This document shows positions 33,202 through 42,597 of a DNA stretch of 64,000 bases, piece after piece. The first letter of the stretch is position 1. The number at the start of each line of letters is the position of its first letter. The DNA is from Microthyrium microscopicum (Eukaryota; Ascomycota; Dothideomycetes; Microthyriales; Microthyriaceae), in contig MU004241.1 in NCBI GenBank assembly GCA_010405405.1, forward strand, positions 917,373-981,372, given 5' to 3'. The position numbers and the translations under genes were made by a program. The notes beneath the pieces were generated by a model. The model saw only the letters and a list, made by a program, of their open reading frames with translations, did no database searches and was not told the origin of the DNA.

Positions 33202-33413
33202 CGACCGATGGACATAATAAATGGCATTCCCCGTCAGCTTCTTTGACTCCCATCCACTGCGATATGGTATCGATTACTTTGTATCCCATCGAGTATTCAA
33301 AATGATTTGTGGATACTCGAACGCGACGGGAATTTACAGAGTATGCTGTTCATAAGGTGCAGTGGTAGACATCGTACTTGACGGACGCGCAATTTTTTTG
33401 TCATCCACAGGTG
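33202..33413. mobile_element. MITE copy B (212 bp, diverged)
   Basis: The left end CGACCGATGGACATAATAAA and the right end inverse (ATTTTTTTGTCATCCACAGG) align with the other copies, and the second-block wording GTCAGCTTCTTTGACTCCCA matches their subterminal sequence. The length equals copy A. No clear target duplication remains. It is the most decayed of the five copies. Confidence 0.65.
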
Positions 33414-33511
33414 CGTTATTTCGTCACGTTGAATCGACTCGTAGGAGATTCCTACGATGTAGCCCTATCGCACTCTGATAGACATAGAATGCCAGGGGAG
33501 CAATCTGTGAC

Positions 33512-33793
33512 CTAGTGCAACGGCATTGAACGGAACGGCTGTTGGTTACCAATTTCTGGTACAAATTCAGAGAATTTGCTATGGCGAGGATGCAATTTTT
33601 TGCCATGGAACCGTCGAACCCATGCGTCTGTCGTGATAAGAGTGTCCTTCCATTTGGGGTAGGTTTCGGTTAGAGTATGTCTCGTAGCTGATAACATAGA
33701 ACTGAGCGAAAAGAAGTCTTTGGGTTGCATTTGATAGATTATCAAGAGAAGTATTTCTGGCTGCAGATGCAAGAGGCGAGGCGGCAGAGCCAT
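33512..33793 (-). pseudogene. F-box-like N-terminal fragment
   Basis: 93 codons beginning MALPPRLLHLQPEILLLIIY then QMQPKDFFSLSSM, which fits the LPxE(I/L)..I...L...DL..LS wording of a fungal F-box. The body expected of an F-box protein (several hundred residues) is missing downstream, so it is either a truncated gene or the first exon of a decayed one. A second frame overlapping it on the same strand is a shadow. Confidence 0.4.
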
Positions 33794-34096
33794 AGTGCAT
33801 ACTTATATTGATGGGCGTCTTATGGGGTTGAAAGTCACAGGAGTGAACAAAATCCTGTCTGGTCTTTAGGTTATCAACAGAAGTTGTCGTCGGAACATGA
33901 TCCATCTGTAAATTCTGAAATCCGACTTCTGCATAAATGGGCCTCGCGCTAAACTGTTTTAGGCTTACCGTACATTAGCACTTGACACTCTGATTGGGTC
34001 ATCGAGCAAGACCCTCATCGCGACCTTTAACCTCACCTCACGCTCTTTACCAAGACACGCAAGACCGCGCGACGCGCAGTGCTATGTCGAAGCTCC

Positions 34097-36160
34097 ATGC
34101 CGCGAGGAAGACCAAAAAATGTTGTCCCTCCATGCCAGTACTGCCACAAGCAGTTCAAGCGCCAGGAACACTTGCTACGACATGAACGCACCCATACGAA
34201 TGAGAGGCCTTTCACCTGTCAATGCGGTCAAGGCTTCACCAGACAAGATCTTTTGTCTCGTCATATGAATATTGCTCATAATTCTCAGCATTCGGAAACC
34301 GTCTCACAGGCTGTGCAAATGCCTGCAACTGGTAATGACCTGGAGACGGGGACAGTTGATTTCAATCTGTTCTGGAACCTCGACTTGATGGACCAAGACA
34401 TGTTACCAGCCTCCCTTTTTGACATGGAATTCTCTGACCTCGATTCAGCGAGGAGTCTAGAAGCGCCAAAGCAAGGAAACTTTGCTCAATTCAGCTCTAG
34501 ACTGCCGACTCTAGCTGACGTTGACAATGCCAATCAGGATGACATCGACGACGACGCTGACACGTACAACTCCCAAGAAGGCAGGCTACGTAACGGTGCT
34601 GAGAGTGAGCCTTGGGATCTCAGTCAGTCTTGCTATGAAGATCTACTTCGCGGAACGCAGGACTTTGCTATAGTAGTTCCTAGCGGATGCACGATACCTG
34701 CACAGACCACATTGATTCGATGTATGGAGAAATATCATCGATGCGTTCAAGAGTATCTACCATTCATTCACTCTGCAACCTTTCGAGTTGAGCACAAACC
34801 TGTCGAACTGGTGCTGGCTATGGCGGCGCTTGGGTCCCGATACCTGTTTGAGAAGACCCAGTCATACGAGCTATACTTCCTTGCCAAAGCAGTACTGTTT
34901 GAAAAAGTTCGGCGTGAAGAAGTTCAATCAGCTTCAAACTTTGTGTCTGGGCAGGATGTCTTCGCATGTAGTCAAAGTCAAAGCCTCGAAAGGTTACAAA
35001 CATTTATCTTGCTTCTTGACTTCGCCTCCTGGTCGACCAAGATGATCTCCAGGGATGCTCTTGCTATGGCCAATCAAATCGCGATTCTGGCCAGAGAGAA
35101 CGGGATATCGGAAACAGATGAAAAAGCAGAGAATATCCAATGGCTTGCCTGGATTGTCATCGAGGAAAGGCGCAGAACATTATACGCCGCATATGTGCTG
35201 GTAAACCTGCAATGTATTGCCTTCGACATCCCACCTTTGATTTTGAATCATGAAATTGGTTTATGCTTGCCAGGTTTCGCTGCACAATGGAGATCGGCTA
35301 GTGCTGATCAATGGGAGAAAGCTGCCTGCCAGCCCGATCGTGGTTTCAAAGTACAACTACGCCATCTCTTCAGTGATTCTACTTCACTGGAGGATACAAG
35401 TAACTCCACGTTCGCAAATTACTTGCTCATTCACGGAATAATTCAAGAAATGTGCAGAGAGTGCCACAAGTCCATAATCTCAATGCGTTTGGACAATGTC
35501 AAGCCCATAGAGACAGCACTCCGTCGATGGCAATTATGTTGGGAGAATACTCAAGAGTCCAAGCATGATTCAAATATGGACCCATTGTATGCTAAAGGAC
35601 CATTGGCTTTGACGGGAGCTGCATTGCTCCGGCTTGCCTACATTCGTCTAAGTTCTGGACATAATCCCAGTAAAAACCTGTTACTTTATCGAAATCCAGA
35701 CGCCATGCTACAGAGCACGAACCTATTGCAAAGATCCGAACAAACGAACAGAGCAGTCATTCATGCTGCGCACTCTTTAAGTATTCCTGTGCGACTCGGC
35801 ATCGCCTTTATGACAACCACCAAAACAGCCATTTCCAGCTTGGAGCAATCTATCTGCAGCTTGGAGAGCGCTATATTTCTCAAAAACTGGCTGGAGTTGA
35901 TTTCAACTACAGTAAGGATATCAGGGCCCAACGATTTGAGCAGAGTTGAAAAAGGCCTCCTGGGAATTATCACGGATATCATCAAAGGCACTCCCTTGGC
36001 CAACACACTGACCATCATGGAAGACTACGGATCACATATTCAAAGAATGGCTTGTACAGTGATCAAAATCTGGGCTGCTATATTTCAAGGCGTAAATGTT
36101 CTCGATATGGAAAACGACATTGGAGCTGGTCTTCAACTCCTGGTGGACTCCAACCGATAG
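34097..36160 (+). CDS. C2H2 zinc-finger transcription factor with fungal-specific regulatory domain
   Basis: 687 residues in one exon, starting MPRGRPKN; upstream in-frame codons contain no better ATG, and a short out-of-frame ATG at 34084 overlaps the start. Finger 1 is C-x2-C-x12-H-x3-H (CQYCHKQFKRQEHLLRHERT), finger 2 is the C-x-C variant (CQCGQGFTRQDLLSRH). These are followed by an acidic region and, from about residue 210, an all-helical domain of the fungal_trans type (VELVLAMAALGSRYLF, WIVIEERRRTLYAAYVLVN). This is a DNA-binding regulator of unknown targets. Its last codons (end of Ser, Asn, Arg) and stop lie inside the left end of a MITE, so the native C-terminus may have been altered. 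Confidence 0.85.
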   Translation: MPRGRPKNVVPPCQYCHKQFKRQEHLLRHERTHTNERPFTCQCGQGFTRQDLLSRHMNIAHNSQHSETVSQAVQMPATGNDLETGTVDFNLFWNLDLMDQDMLPASLFDMEFSDLDSARSLEAPKQGNFAQFSSRLPTLADVDNANQDDIDDDADTYNSQEGRLRNGAESEPWDLSQSCYEDLLRGTQDFAIVVPSGCTIPAQTTLIRCMEKYHRCVQEYLPFIHSATFRVEHKPVELVLAMAALGSRYLFEKTQSYELYFLAKAVLFEKVRREEVQSASNFVSGQDVFACSQSQSLERLQTFILLLDFASWSTKMISRDALAMANQIAILARENGISETDEKAENIQWLAWIVIEERRRTLYAAYVLVNLQCIAFDIPPLILNHEIGLCLPGFAAQWRSASADQWEKAACQPDRGFKVQLRHLFSDSTSLEDTSNSTFANYLLIHGIIQEMCRECHKSIISMRLDNVKPIETALRRWQLCWENTQESKHDSNMDPLYAKGPLALTGAALLRLAYIRLSSGHNPSKNLLLYRNPDAMLQSTNLLQRSEQTNRAVIHAAHSLSIPVRLGIAFMTTTKTAISSLEQSICSLESAIFLKNWLELISTTVRISGPNDLSRVEKGLLGIITDIIKGTPLANTLTIMEDYGSHIQRMACTVIKIWAAIFQGVNVLDMENDIGAGLQLLVDSNR

Positions 36161-36360
36161 AAAAAAAAATGGTGTGCCCCCATCAACTTCGATGGCTCTC
36201 ACATAACACGCTCTAGTATTGAGTGCTTTGTTCACTATATAGGGCCTTCAGACTTGGATATTTTCTCGAGTGTGACAGAAAATATAACACCTCCTAATTA
36301 AAGCGTTCGTGGGAGCTAGCGAAGTTGATAAGAGAACGCCAGTTTTTTGTCATGCGGTTG
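36151..36360. mobile_element. MITE copy C (210 bp) at the end of the regulator gene
   Basis: The left end CAACCGATAGAAAAAAAAAT and the right end inverse (TTTTTTGTCATGCGGTTG), with inner TIR GTGCCCCCATCAACTTCGAT versus GCTAGCGAAGTTGATAAGAG. It overlaps the last 10 bases of the regulator CDS and ends 5 bp before the stop codon of the reductase gene on the other strand. No clear target duplication. Confidence 0.85.
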
Positions 36361-36364
36361 GATG

Positions 36365-37448
36365 CTAGTTCAAGCTAATGCAAACCTTTCCAATGTGTTT
36401 TCCAGCGGCAACGTACTTGAAGGCTGCCACAATATCTTCCCGATGGTAGCCAAAAGTCTTGTCAACAGGCATTGAGAGGTTGTGCTTGCCAATGAAACGA
36501 ACTAATTCCTCTAGTTGTTGCTTCGAGCCAGCCCGAATTCCACGAAGCATGACAGCCTTGATTAACGCTGGCATCAACATGTCTGGCTGGCTCTTTCCTT
36601 CGTTGGAGAGAAAGCCGATCAATGATATAATGCCCGACTCCTTTACGCATTCGAGGCTCTGTTCAACTGTCCCGAGACCACCGTTCTCAATGACGTGATC
36701 GACACCTCGCCCGTCCGTGATGCGGAGCACCTCAGCGGCCCAGTCAGGATGGGTTTTATAGTTGATTGTGTAGTCTGCACCCAGGGATTTCGCGTATTCG
36801 AGCTTTTCGTCGCTGGATGATGTGATGATAGTTTTTGCTCCTGCCGCTTTGGCGACCACAAGTCCGGTAATTGATACACCGCCGGTCCCTGTTAACTCTT
36901 AGCCACTACCTGGTACTTCTCAATTCTCGCGGTCTCTTACCTTGGAGGAGAATGGTGTCTCCCGGCTTCAACGGTGTGTTTCCATAATACGCATTCCAAA
37001 TGGTCGATCCAGTTCCAACCACTGAAGCCCACTGATTGAAGTTGATGTTGGATTTCGGTACCTTGACCAGGATGTGTGCCGGCAGCACAACATATTCTCG
37101 CAACATGCCATCTGCAACACTTCCGTAGGCATCAACCCCTTCTTTGAACGGACCATAGAGATAGTCAGCAGTGACGGGTGGAATGACCCAGTCGCCAACA
37201 GAAAATCCATCGACATGTTCGCCAACTTCCAAAATCTCACCGGCCATATCGGAGGTAGGGATAACTTGATCTTTTGTTGGAAGTGGGTAGGTGGAGTTCG
37301 CAATTGCAATGTCCCTGTAGTTCAAGGCGACGCTACGGATCTTGATGAGAACTTCGTACTGTCCAGCTTTGGGTATGGGCTCGTTGAAGGCTTGAATTCC
37401 GTCAATGCCATCCTTAAGTGTGATACGGAACACGGTTTGAGTAGACAT
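36365..37448 (-). CDS. Medium-chain dehydrogenase/reductase (zinc-free quinone-oxidoreductase type)
   Basis: NAD(P)H-dependent reductase of the MDR superfamily, 343 residues from exons 37448-36941 and 36888-36365 (52-nt intron). The catalytic N-terminal domain includes VLIKIRSVALNYRDIAIANS and GEHVDGFSVGDWVIP. The Rossmann half includes LLQGTGGVSITGLVVAKAAG, KLEYAKSLGADYTINY, GRGVDHVIENGG. The structural-zinc cysteine cluster is absent, so it is closer to quinone oxidoreductases or enoyl reductases than to classical ADH. Start MSTQTVFRI is preferred; an in-frame ATG ten codons upstream exists. A TATA-like TATATAAAT lies about 115 bp upstream. MITE copies lie on both sides. Confidence 0.88.
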
Positions 37449-37812
37449 GATCGTAAGGATATGCAAGGAATGTATCAATAGCTCTTGCTCAATGTGTTGG
37501 AAAGTGGAGAATGTGTCGCTCTCGAAGCTGATGGCAAAAGATAGAGTTGGAGAGGTCGATTTATATACCTCTTTCCTTCGCTATTCATTCTGCGATTTAC
37601 ACGGCTAGTGTAGATTTTCTTCACGTCGATTGCTAATGATCGAAGTTTAGGTAGTCAGGGTGCATATTTCTTGATTGATAATCAACATGTCGAAGTCTAC
37701 TAACTCATTAATGAGTGAGTAGCCTTAATTCGTTATCTGGAAGCGTTGGGGTAGAATGAAAAAGTTGGGGTAGAAAAGCAATTGGGGTAGAAATTAGTCG
37801 TCGGTATGGAAC
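37449..37812. promoter_or_regulatory. Promoter region of the reductase gene
   Basis: Contains TATATAAAT (minus strand, about 37559-37567), the only clear core-promoter motif. A triple GGGGTAGAA repeat occurs at 37748-37795. The region ends at MITE copy D. Confidence 0.45.
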
Positions 37813-38025
37813 CAAGGGGTCGACAAAATAAATGGCGCGCTCCCAACGAATGCGATGGCTCCTATACAAGACGATCCGCTATTAAGTGCTTTATTTGCCA
37901 TAGAGCGCGATCACACTTCGATTATTTATGAAATACGATAGGAAATATAACACGTTTGAATTAACAACGTTCGTGGGAGCCATCGACGCTGATGGGAGAA
38001 CGCCAGTTATTTTGTTCATCGGTTG
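37813..38025. mobile_element. MITE copy D (213 bp) with 5-bp target duplication
   Basis: The left end CAAGGGGTCGACAAAATAAA and the right end inverse (TTATTTTGTTCATCGGTTG) pair with mismatches; the inner TIR is TGGCGCGCTCCCAACGAATG versus CATCGACGCTGATGGGAGAA. GGAAC is duplicated exactly at 37808-37812 and 38026-38030. Internal CTATTAAGTGCTTTATTTGC is shared with copies A and C. Confidence 0.9.
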
Positions 38026-38312
38026 GGAACATTACCCCAGGCCTAGGACTACCAAACAAAGTTACAAGGCACATCATGGCTAAGTTGGATGATGGACTTG
38101 TAAGAAGTTGCTAGAAGAGATGTCGATCGTTCTGGTGAGTCGTTCTTCTGGTCTTTGAGAACAAATCCTCCCATGCATTCTTGTCAGAGCCTGTAATTCC
38201 TTCTCTTCCTTCGGTAATACGAAAGTCAGAGAACAGGTAGTTACAGAAAGGGATGGATCTGCTAATGAGATACGCGATAGATGCATAGTATTGAGCGCAG
38301 AGGGAGTCTCTC

Positions 38313-38645
38313 ATGGCCGACTTCTTCAGTTTTATACTTGACCGAAATGTTGACACTGCACATTTGAACAAGACTGAGCTAGATCTATATCAAGTTTGTC
38401 CAGCGATTGATGACTACTGGTGTCGGCTTCCTTTAACCACAAGTAAAGCCATACGGCTCAGCCAACTAATAGGTCTCAAGCAACGCGGATATGATAACGA
38501 CTACTTGCCCACATATGGCAACAATGCCTTTGTTTCATGGCGCATACCAGATTTGAATGTCTTTTCTGTTGACCTAGGTAGATATCAGGCTGGCCTACTC
38601 GAAATTATCACATCCATGAAGCAAGAGGTGGAATATTTGAGGTGA
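38313..38645 (+). CDS. Small hypothetical protein
   Basis: 110-codon frame starting MADFFSFILDRNVDTAHLNK. It has balanced composition with alternating hydrophobic segments and a final helical stretch (LLEIITSMKQEVEYLR), unlike random low-complexity frames. No known domain, no signal peptide. It could be a real orphan gene or a fragment. Confidence 0.35.
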   Translation: MADFFSFILDRNVDTAHLNKTELDLYQVCPAIDDYWCRLPLTTSKAIRLSQLIGLKQRGYDNDYLPTYGNNAFVSWRIPDLNVFSVDLGRYQAGLLEIITSMKQEVEYLR

Positions 38646-38823
38646 ATTTCAGTGAAAGTTCACATTTCACCTTGCGATAAGTGACATTCAATTCAATCCC
38701 TCAAAGCATATCTCGCGTTGTTTTCTGTCCACGAACTTACCACGCTCAAACCACCAAAGCTACCAAACTACCCAAACAATACAGAACCCGAAAAACAACT
38801 CTAACTACCTTAATAAACCAATC

Positions 38824-39501
38824 ATGTGTGAAAAATGCCTCATCGGGATGAGCTTTTGCGTGTTCGCGCCAGTTGCTGAACGACAAACTCCGAAGGACAC
38901 CAATACCGACCGCTGTTCTTTCAATAGGTCTGACAGCAGCTCTGACAGCATCGATAGCGATGATGGCTATGACAGCGACGATTTCCTTCCGGAGCCACTC
39001 TCTCGAGCTGTCATAGGATGGACTAAATGGCCAGAGAACTATACATTAGCTCAACCACCAAGCGGCAAAGCACCACCTTCGCCACCTCTTTCCCCAAAAT
39101 CAAAGCCTGCCTTCATGGTGCAAGAATTCAATCCGGACCTGTCGAAGCTTGCTTTATCAGCCCCCGAAGACCAGATATCCGCTGATATCACTCCTGTTCC
39201 CTTCGAGTCGTGTCCTGAGACTCGCCGCGAAGATAAATCAACGGCAAGCGAGAAGCGGGAACCCTATTCATGGCTTCCAGCTGCATTGGCGGGCTTGACA
39301 AAACGCATCGACGCTACAAAGCGCTTCCTATCCAAATATAATCAGCAGAAGAAACTGAAGGCCACGGCGCGAGCGAACCTCAAAAAGGCCAAACAGATTG
39401 AGAAGCAAGCGAACGAAGATCGAAAGTCGGAGGATATACTGAGAAAGGGTCTGCGGGATCATGAACAAGAAGATGAGGCGTGCATCTCTTTCTTACCTTA
39501 A
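38824..39501 (+). CDS. Hypothetical Ser/Asp-rich protein with C-terminal coiled coil
   Basis: 225 residues, single exon. N-terminal CEKC motif; residues 35-55 are Ser/Asp repeats (SDSSSDSIDSDDGYDSDD); a Pro-rich middle includes GKAPPSPPLSPKSKP. Residues about 160-215 are Lys/Glu/Gln-rich and strongly helical (RIDATKRFLSKYNQQKKLKA onward), a probable coiled coil. A CT/AC-rich leader and an in-context ATG (CCAATCATG) precede it. No family is recognised; intracellular and mostly disordered is the most that can be said. Confidence 0.55.
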   Translation: MCEKCLIGMSFCVFAPVAERQTPKDTNTDRCSFNRSDSSSDSIDSDDGYDSDDFLPEPLSRAVIGWTKWPENYTLAQPPSGKAPPSPPLSPKSKPAFMVQEFNPDLSKLALSAPEDQISADITPVPFESCPETRREDKSTASEKREPYSWLPAALAGLTKRIDATKRFLSKYNQQKKLKATARANLKKAKQIEKQANEDRKSEDILRKGLRDHEQEDEACISFLP

Positions 39502-39753
39502 GAACAACGGCGAGTACACTGCTTATTGCGACTCAAAGTGGACAATCAAGAAGGAGCTCAATGTTGACCACACGATTGTGAAAATCGGCTCTGAAGCGTT
39601 GTTTATTTACAAAGAATAAAAAGTAATGCCCGAAAATGGCTGGCCATCCGATCTCAGGGGTATTGAATGACCCATACCTCGTTTCTCATTAATGTATAAC
39701 GCCTTGAAATGATGATGTAATTTCGCAAGACAATTTTTCGAACAAGTTCATAT

Positions 39754-40540
39754 TCATGTTGGAAGTTGTGGAAGAGGTTTCTCTCTGTGTGCTGCTGATG
39801 ATCCAGCATTTAGCGTTTGATTGCTTGGTTGTTCAACCATCAGGCCGTCTACTCTGGATTGGTTATGACTTGAGCTGGGATATTGAACGAAAGGGCTTGC
39901 ATTGGCGTTGTAATTTCGAGGACTTAGAACTGGCGGTGTTAGGCCAGGTGGTTCATCGGTCTTTGGAAGTTGTCTGGTTTTCGCCTTTTCGATTATCAAA
40001 TCCACCACGGTTCCGTGCGACTCCTTCAGTTGCTTCTTCACAAACGGCGCTGTGAGAAAATTACATCTCAAATCTACTTCCTCCTTCAAATAAAGACCCT
40101 GTTGCGGAGCGCCCACACCCAGTTCAACTGGCTGCCAGGGCTCTCCAGGACGATTTCCACCCAGTGTCCATCGAGATTTTATCTCTACTCCCATCGGTGC
40201 GTGAACATGAGTTTGCAGTCCATCTGATAAGTCGTTGAAGCATCCGTAGAATGTTAATTCGCCAGTATAAAGACCTCCAGGAAGATAGCTGATTTTGTCT
40301 GTAATGGCATACCAGATAGCCTCGACTTCGTCATCCTCAGCACAAGCAGGTGCTACGTCCAGCTTTTCGCGTCGTATGACAAGCGGATTCAGATCTATCA
40401 TTTCGCCATGGTCGTGTAATGTGTCCAGCACGACTTCTATGTATTCTCAGCTTACGACTCTATAAATATCCTCATTACTTACCGTGTGATATGTCTGTCG
40501 GGAGTGGTGTGACCGTTGCAAATACTGTACGTGTTGACAT
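39754..40540 (-). CDS. DUF7053-type fungal protein
   Basis: 246 residues from exons 40540-40483 and 40436-39754 (46-nt intron). The first exon MSTRTVFATVTPLPTDIS joins VVLDTLHDHGEMIDLNPLVI; later blocks VWYAITD-like IWYAITDKISYLPGG, LSDGLQTHVHAPMGVEIKSR and LGVGAPQQGLYLKEEVDLRC fit the family of fungal DUF7053 proteins, which resemble START/SRPBCC-like lipid-binding folds. The C-terminal 70 residues are Pro/Ser-rich and end in KPLPQLPT. Function is unknown; cytoplasmic by absence of signals. MITE copy E lies about 330 bp upstream. Confidence 0.78.
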
Positions 40541-40873
40541 GGTGCTGATCCGGAGTTTTATGATAAAGAAAAGGACAAACTTGATTATTGAAAGCTACCC
40601 TGGCCAAATATTATATTTGTAGTAGGAGAGATCTCGGGATAAGCGGATTAGGCACAACGCATCAGTCAGCAGCCCCTGCAGCTACGGTTGGCCCATTCAG
40701 CTTCTCGTACTGCCGGATAGACTTGAAGGTTGCGACCCTCATCGTCTCAGACTGTTTTTCTCTCTCCTTAACAGCGCGTATAAGAGTCATAACTCATAAC
40801 AATGCGACTCTTGATGTATCCTAGCAGTACTTCTTCGTATATCCTATAATACTTCTTCTTAGATCATACAATT

Positions 40874-41086
40874 CAACTGAAGGACAAAATAACTGGCGTG
40901 CCCCCATCGACTTCTATGGCTCCCATCTGCTACGCTTTGTTATCGAGTGTTTAAATTCGCAAGGACTACGTTTATTCCACCACTATCAATCGATTATGAT
41001 AGGAATGGTAGTATTTGCTGTTTGGAAGCGTTGGCGGGAGCCATTGAAGTTGATTTGAGCACGCCAGTTAATTTGTCCACCAGTTG
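40874..41086. mobile_element. MITE copy E (213 bp) with 6-bp target duplication
   Basis: The left end CAACTGAAGGACAAAATAAC and the right end inverse (TTAATTTGTCCACCAGTTG); inner TIR TGGCGTGCCCCCATCGACTT versus TTGAAGTTGATTTGAGCACG. ACAATT is present on both sides (40868-40873 and 41087-41092). Internal GTTATCGAGTG matches copy A. Confidence 0.9.
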
Positions 41087-41212
41087 ACAATTCTTCTTTC
41101 CATATCTTGCTCAAAGTAAGCGACAGAATTTTGACGTATTATATTGAAGTCAAATTGAACAGATTGTTGCTAACAGTAAAGTCCCGGCTTCTTAAATGTG
41201 ATTATCAGCATC

Positions 41213-42052
41213 TCAATTCCTACGAACCCCTTTCTTGATCATTACAAGCAGTGGAGAACGATAAAGCCAGACAGAAGACAAGCCCCCTAGAGCCCCTATA
41301 ACCAGTAACAATATTTTTCGATTGATCTCTCTCCTCACATCTGCCAAAATTGGCGCCCAATTGGCCTGAAACTCATCCGTATCATTGAGGCGAGGATACG
41401 CCTCGTTTGGGACATCTTTACCCAAAAAGTCGCATAATGGACCCCATCCCATTTTCACATCGTATTCAAGAAGTGGTCTGCCTTGCGCCTCACATGCAGC
41501 AATAACAGCCGCATTGTGCTCCCGATATCTCTGTTTCCCTGTCTCCGGAAAGTCCAATCCATGCCCATGCGCTGCTTGAATGCCGGTGAATTCGTTCAGT
41601 GGTGTTTTGGGCAAGAAGTACTGGAATAACCATCCGTACGGGTTCCAAGTTGGCTTATACCAGTCTCTGTTGAGAGGCCAAATATTCGCCATGTGGCTCT
41701 TATACCAGGCATCGATATCTCGGGTTTGTAGTATGACTTGGGCATCTGGATAGGCAGCGAGCAATTCAGGCCAGAAGAATACGGAGGGACTGTCTGTTAT
41801 GACTTCGTAGTTGCTGTATATGCGATCGAAATCCTCCTTTGGAATTGGCTTTTGCAGCTCGTGTTTGGACTTGAAGGCGTCGACCCATAAAGCTGAGTGC
41901 GATGGCTCTTCAATAGATGGCACACGGTAATGATAAATACCATGATATCCAAGCTTTTCGAATGCTGCTCGGAGTGACATTGTCCCCGTACGCGAAAGTC
42001 CAAGGCATAACACTTTGACACGCCTGCTTGTCCGACCTTCATTCGTTGACAT
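41213..42052 (-). CDS. Sulfotransferase-like P-loop protein with C-terminal membrane segment
   Basis: 279 residues, single exon. The N-terminal VKVLCLGLSRTGTMSLRAA is the PAPS/phosphate-binding loop motif of the Sulfotransfer_4 group, common in fungi and often mislabelled as an NAD-dependent epimerase. The strand plus motif AQVILQTRDIDAWYKSH is the expected 3'-phosphate-binding region. Residues about 248-270 (ILLLVIGALGGLSSVWLY) form a likely transmembrane anchor. No sulfotransferase substrate can be inferred. Transcription is away from the neighbouring Ala/Pro-rich gene. Confidence 0.82.
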   Translation of the reverse strand: MSTNEGRTSRRVKVLCLGLSRTGTMSLRAAFEKLGYHGIYHYRVPSIEEPSHSALWVDAFKSKHELQKPIPKEDFDRIYSNYEVITDSPSVFFWPELLAAYPDAQVILQTRDIDAWYKSHMANIWPLNRDWYKPTWNPYGWLFQYFLPKTPLNEFTGIQAAHGHGLDFPETGKQRYREHNAAVIAACEAQGRPLLEYDVKMGWGPLCDFLGKDVPNEAYPRLNDTDEFQANWAPILADVRREINRKILLLVIGALGGLSSVWLYRSPLLVMIKKGVRRN

Positions 42053-42597
42053 TTCTAAGACTCACTTTCAGGTAAGCAAAATAACTGTACTAGGTTTCTT
42101 TGTATCGCCAAACTTGTAGAGAAGATTTCGAAGACGAAGGTTTCACTTGGCCGGATACCTTTTTATATGGTCTGCCCCGGGTTTATCATGGACTAGTGCT
42201 TACGCCAGAGTCAACCTCGATTTATATCCACGAATGTCTGGGCATCATACTCGATCTTAGTCAAGGATATAGTATTGCTAGATCTAATCATTAAATCTAT
42301 ATCAACGTAAGCGATGCGGCTCCTCCCGCATTATTTTTTATACATACATCTTAAGTACGTAGAGCATTTGAGCAACGTGATAATGGAAAGGCTCCATTTT
42401 CGCCATGGATCTAGCTTATAGATAAGAAAGGCATCTACTTCGGACCTTGTCTTTATTGTTGGAAACGCGCAATTTCAACAGCTATAGATCTCATTGAACT
42501 ATAAACGCACACTAATTACACTTTTCCAAGTATCGCACAGTACTTATAACTCTCCAGCTCAACAACATAACGATTCTTTCAAAGTTCTAGAGATAAT
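42053..42597. other. Intergenic region
   Basis: Promoter of the sulfotransferase-like gene and 3' UTR of the repeat protein; no feature recognised. Confidence 0.4.

Noticed and set aside
37740-37800. Triple GGGGTAGAA repeat as a regulatory array
   Set aside because: Only three imperfect units in AT-rich DNA near a MITE border; too weak to claim function.
34097-42052. A possible secondary-metabolite cluster (C2H2 regulator, reductase, DUF7053 protein, sulfotransferase-like protein)
   Set aside because: No polyketide synthase, peptide synthetase, terpene cyclase or other backbone enzyme is present, and strands and spacings are irregular.
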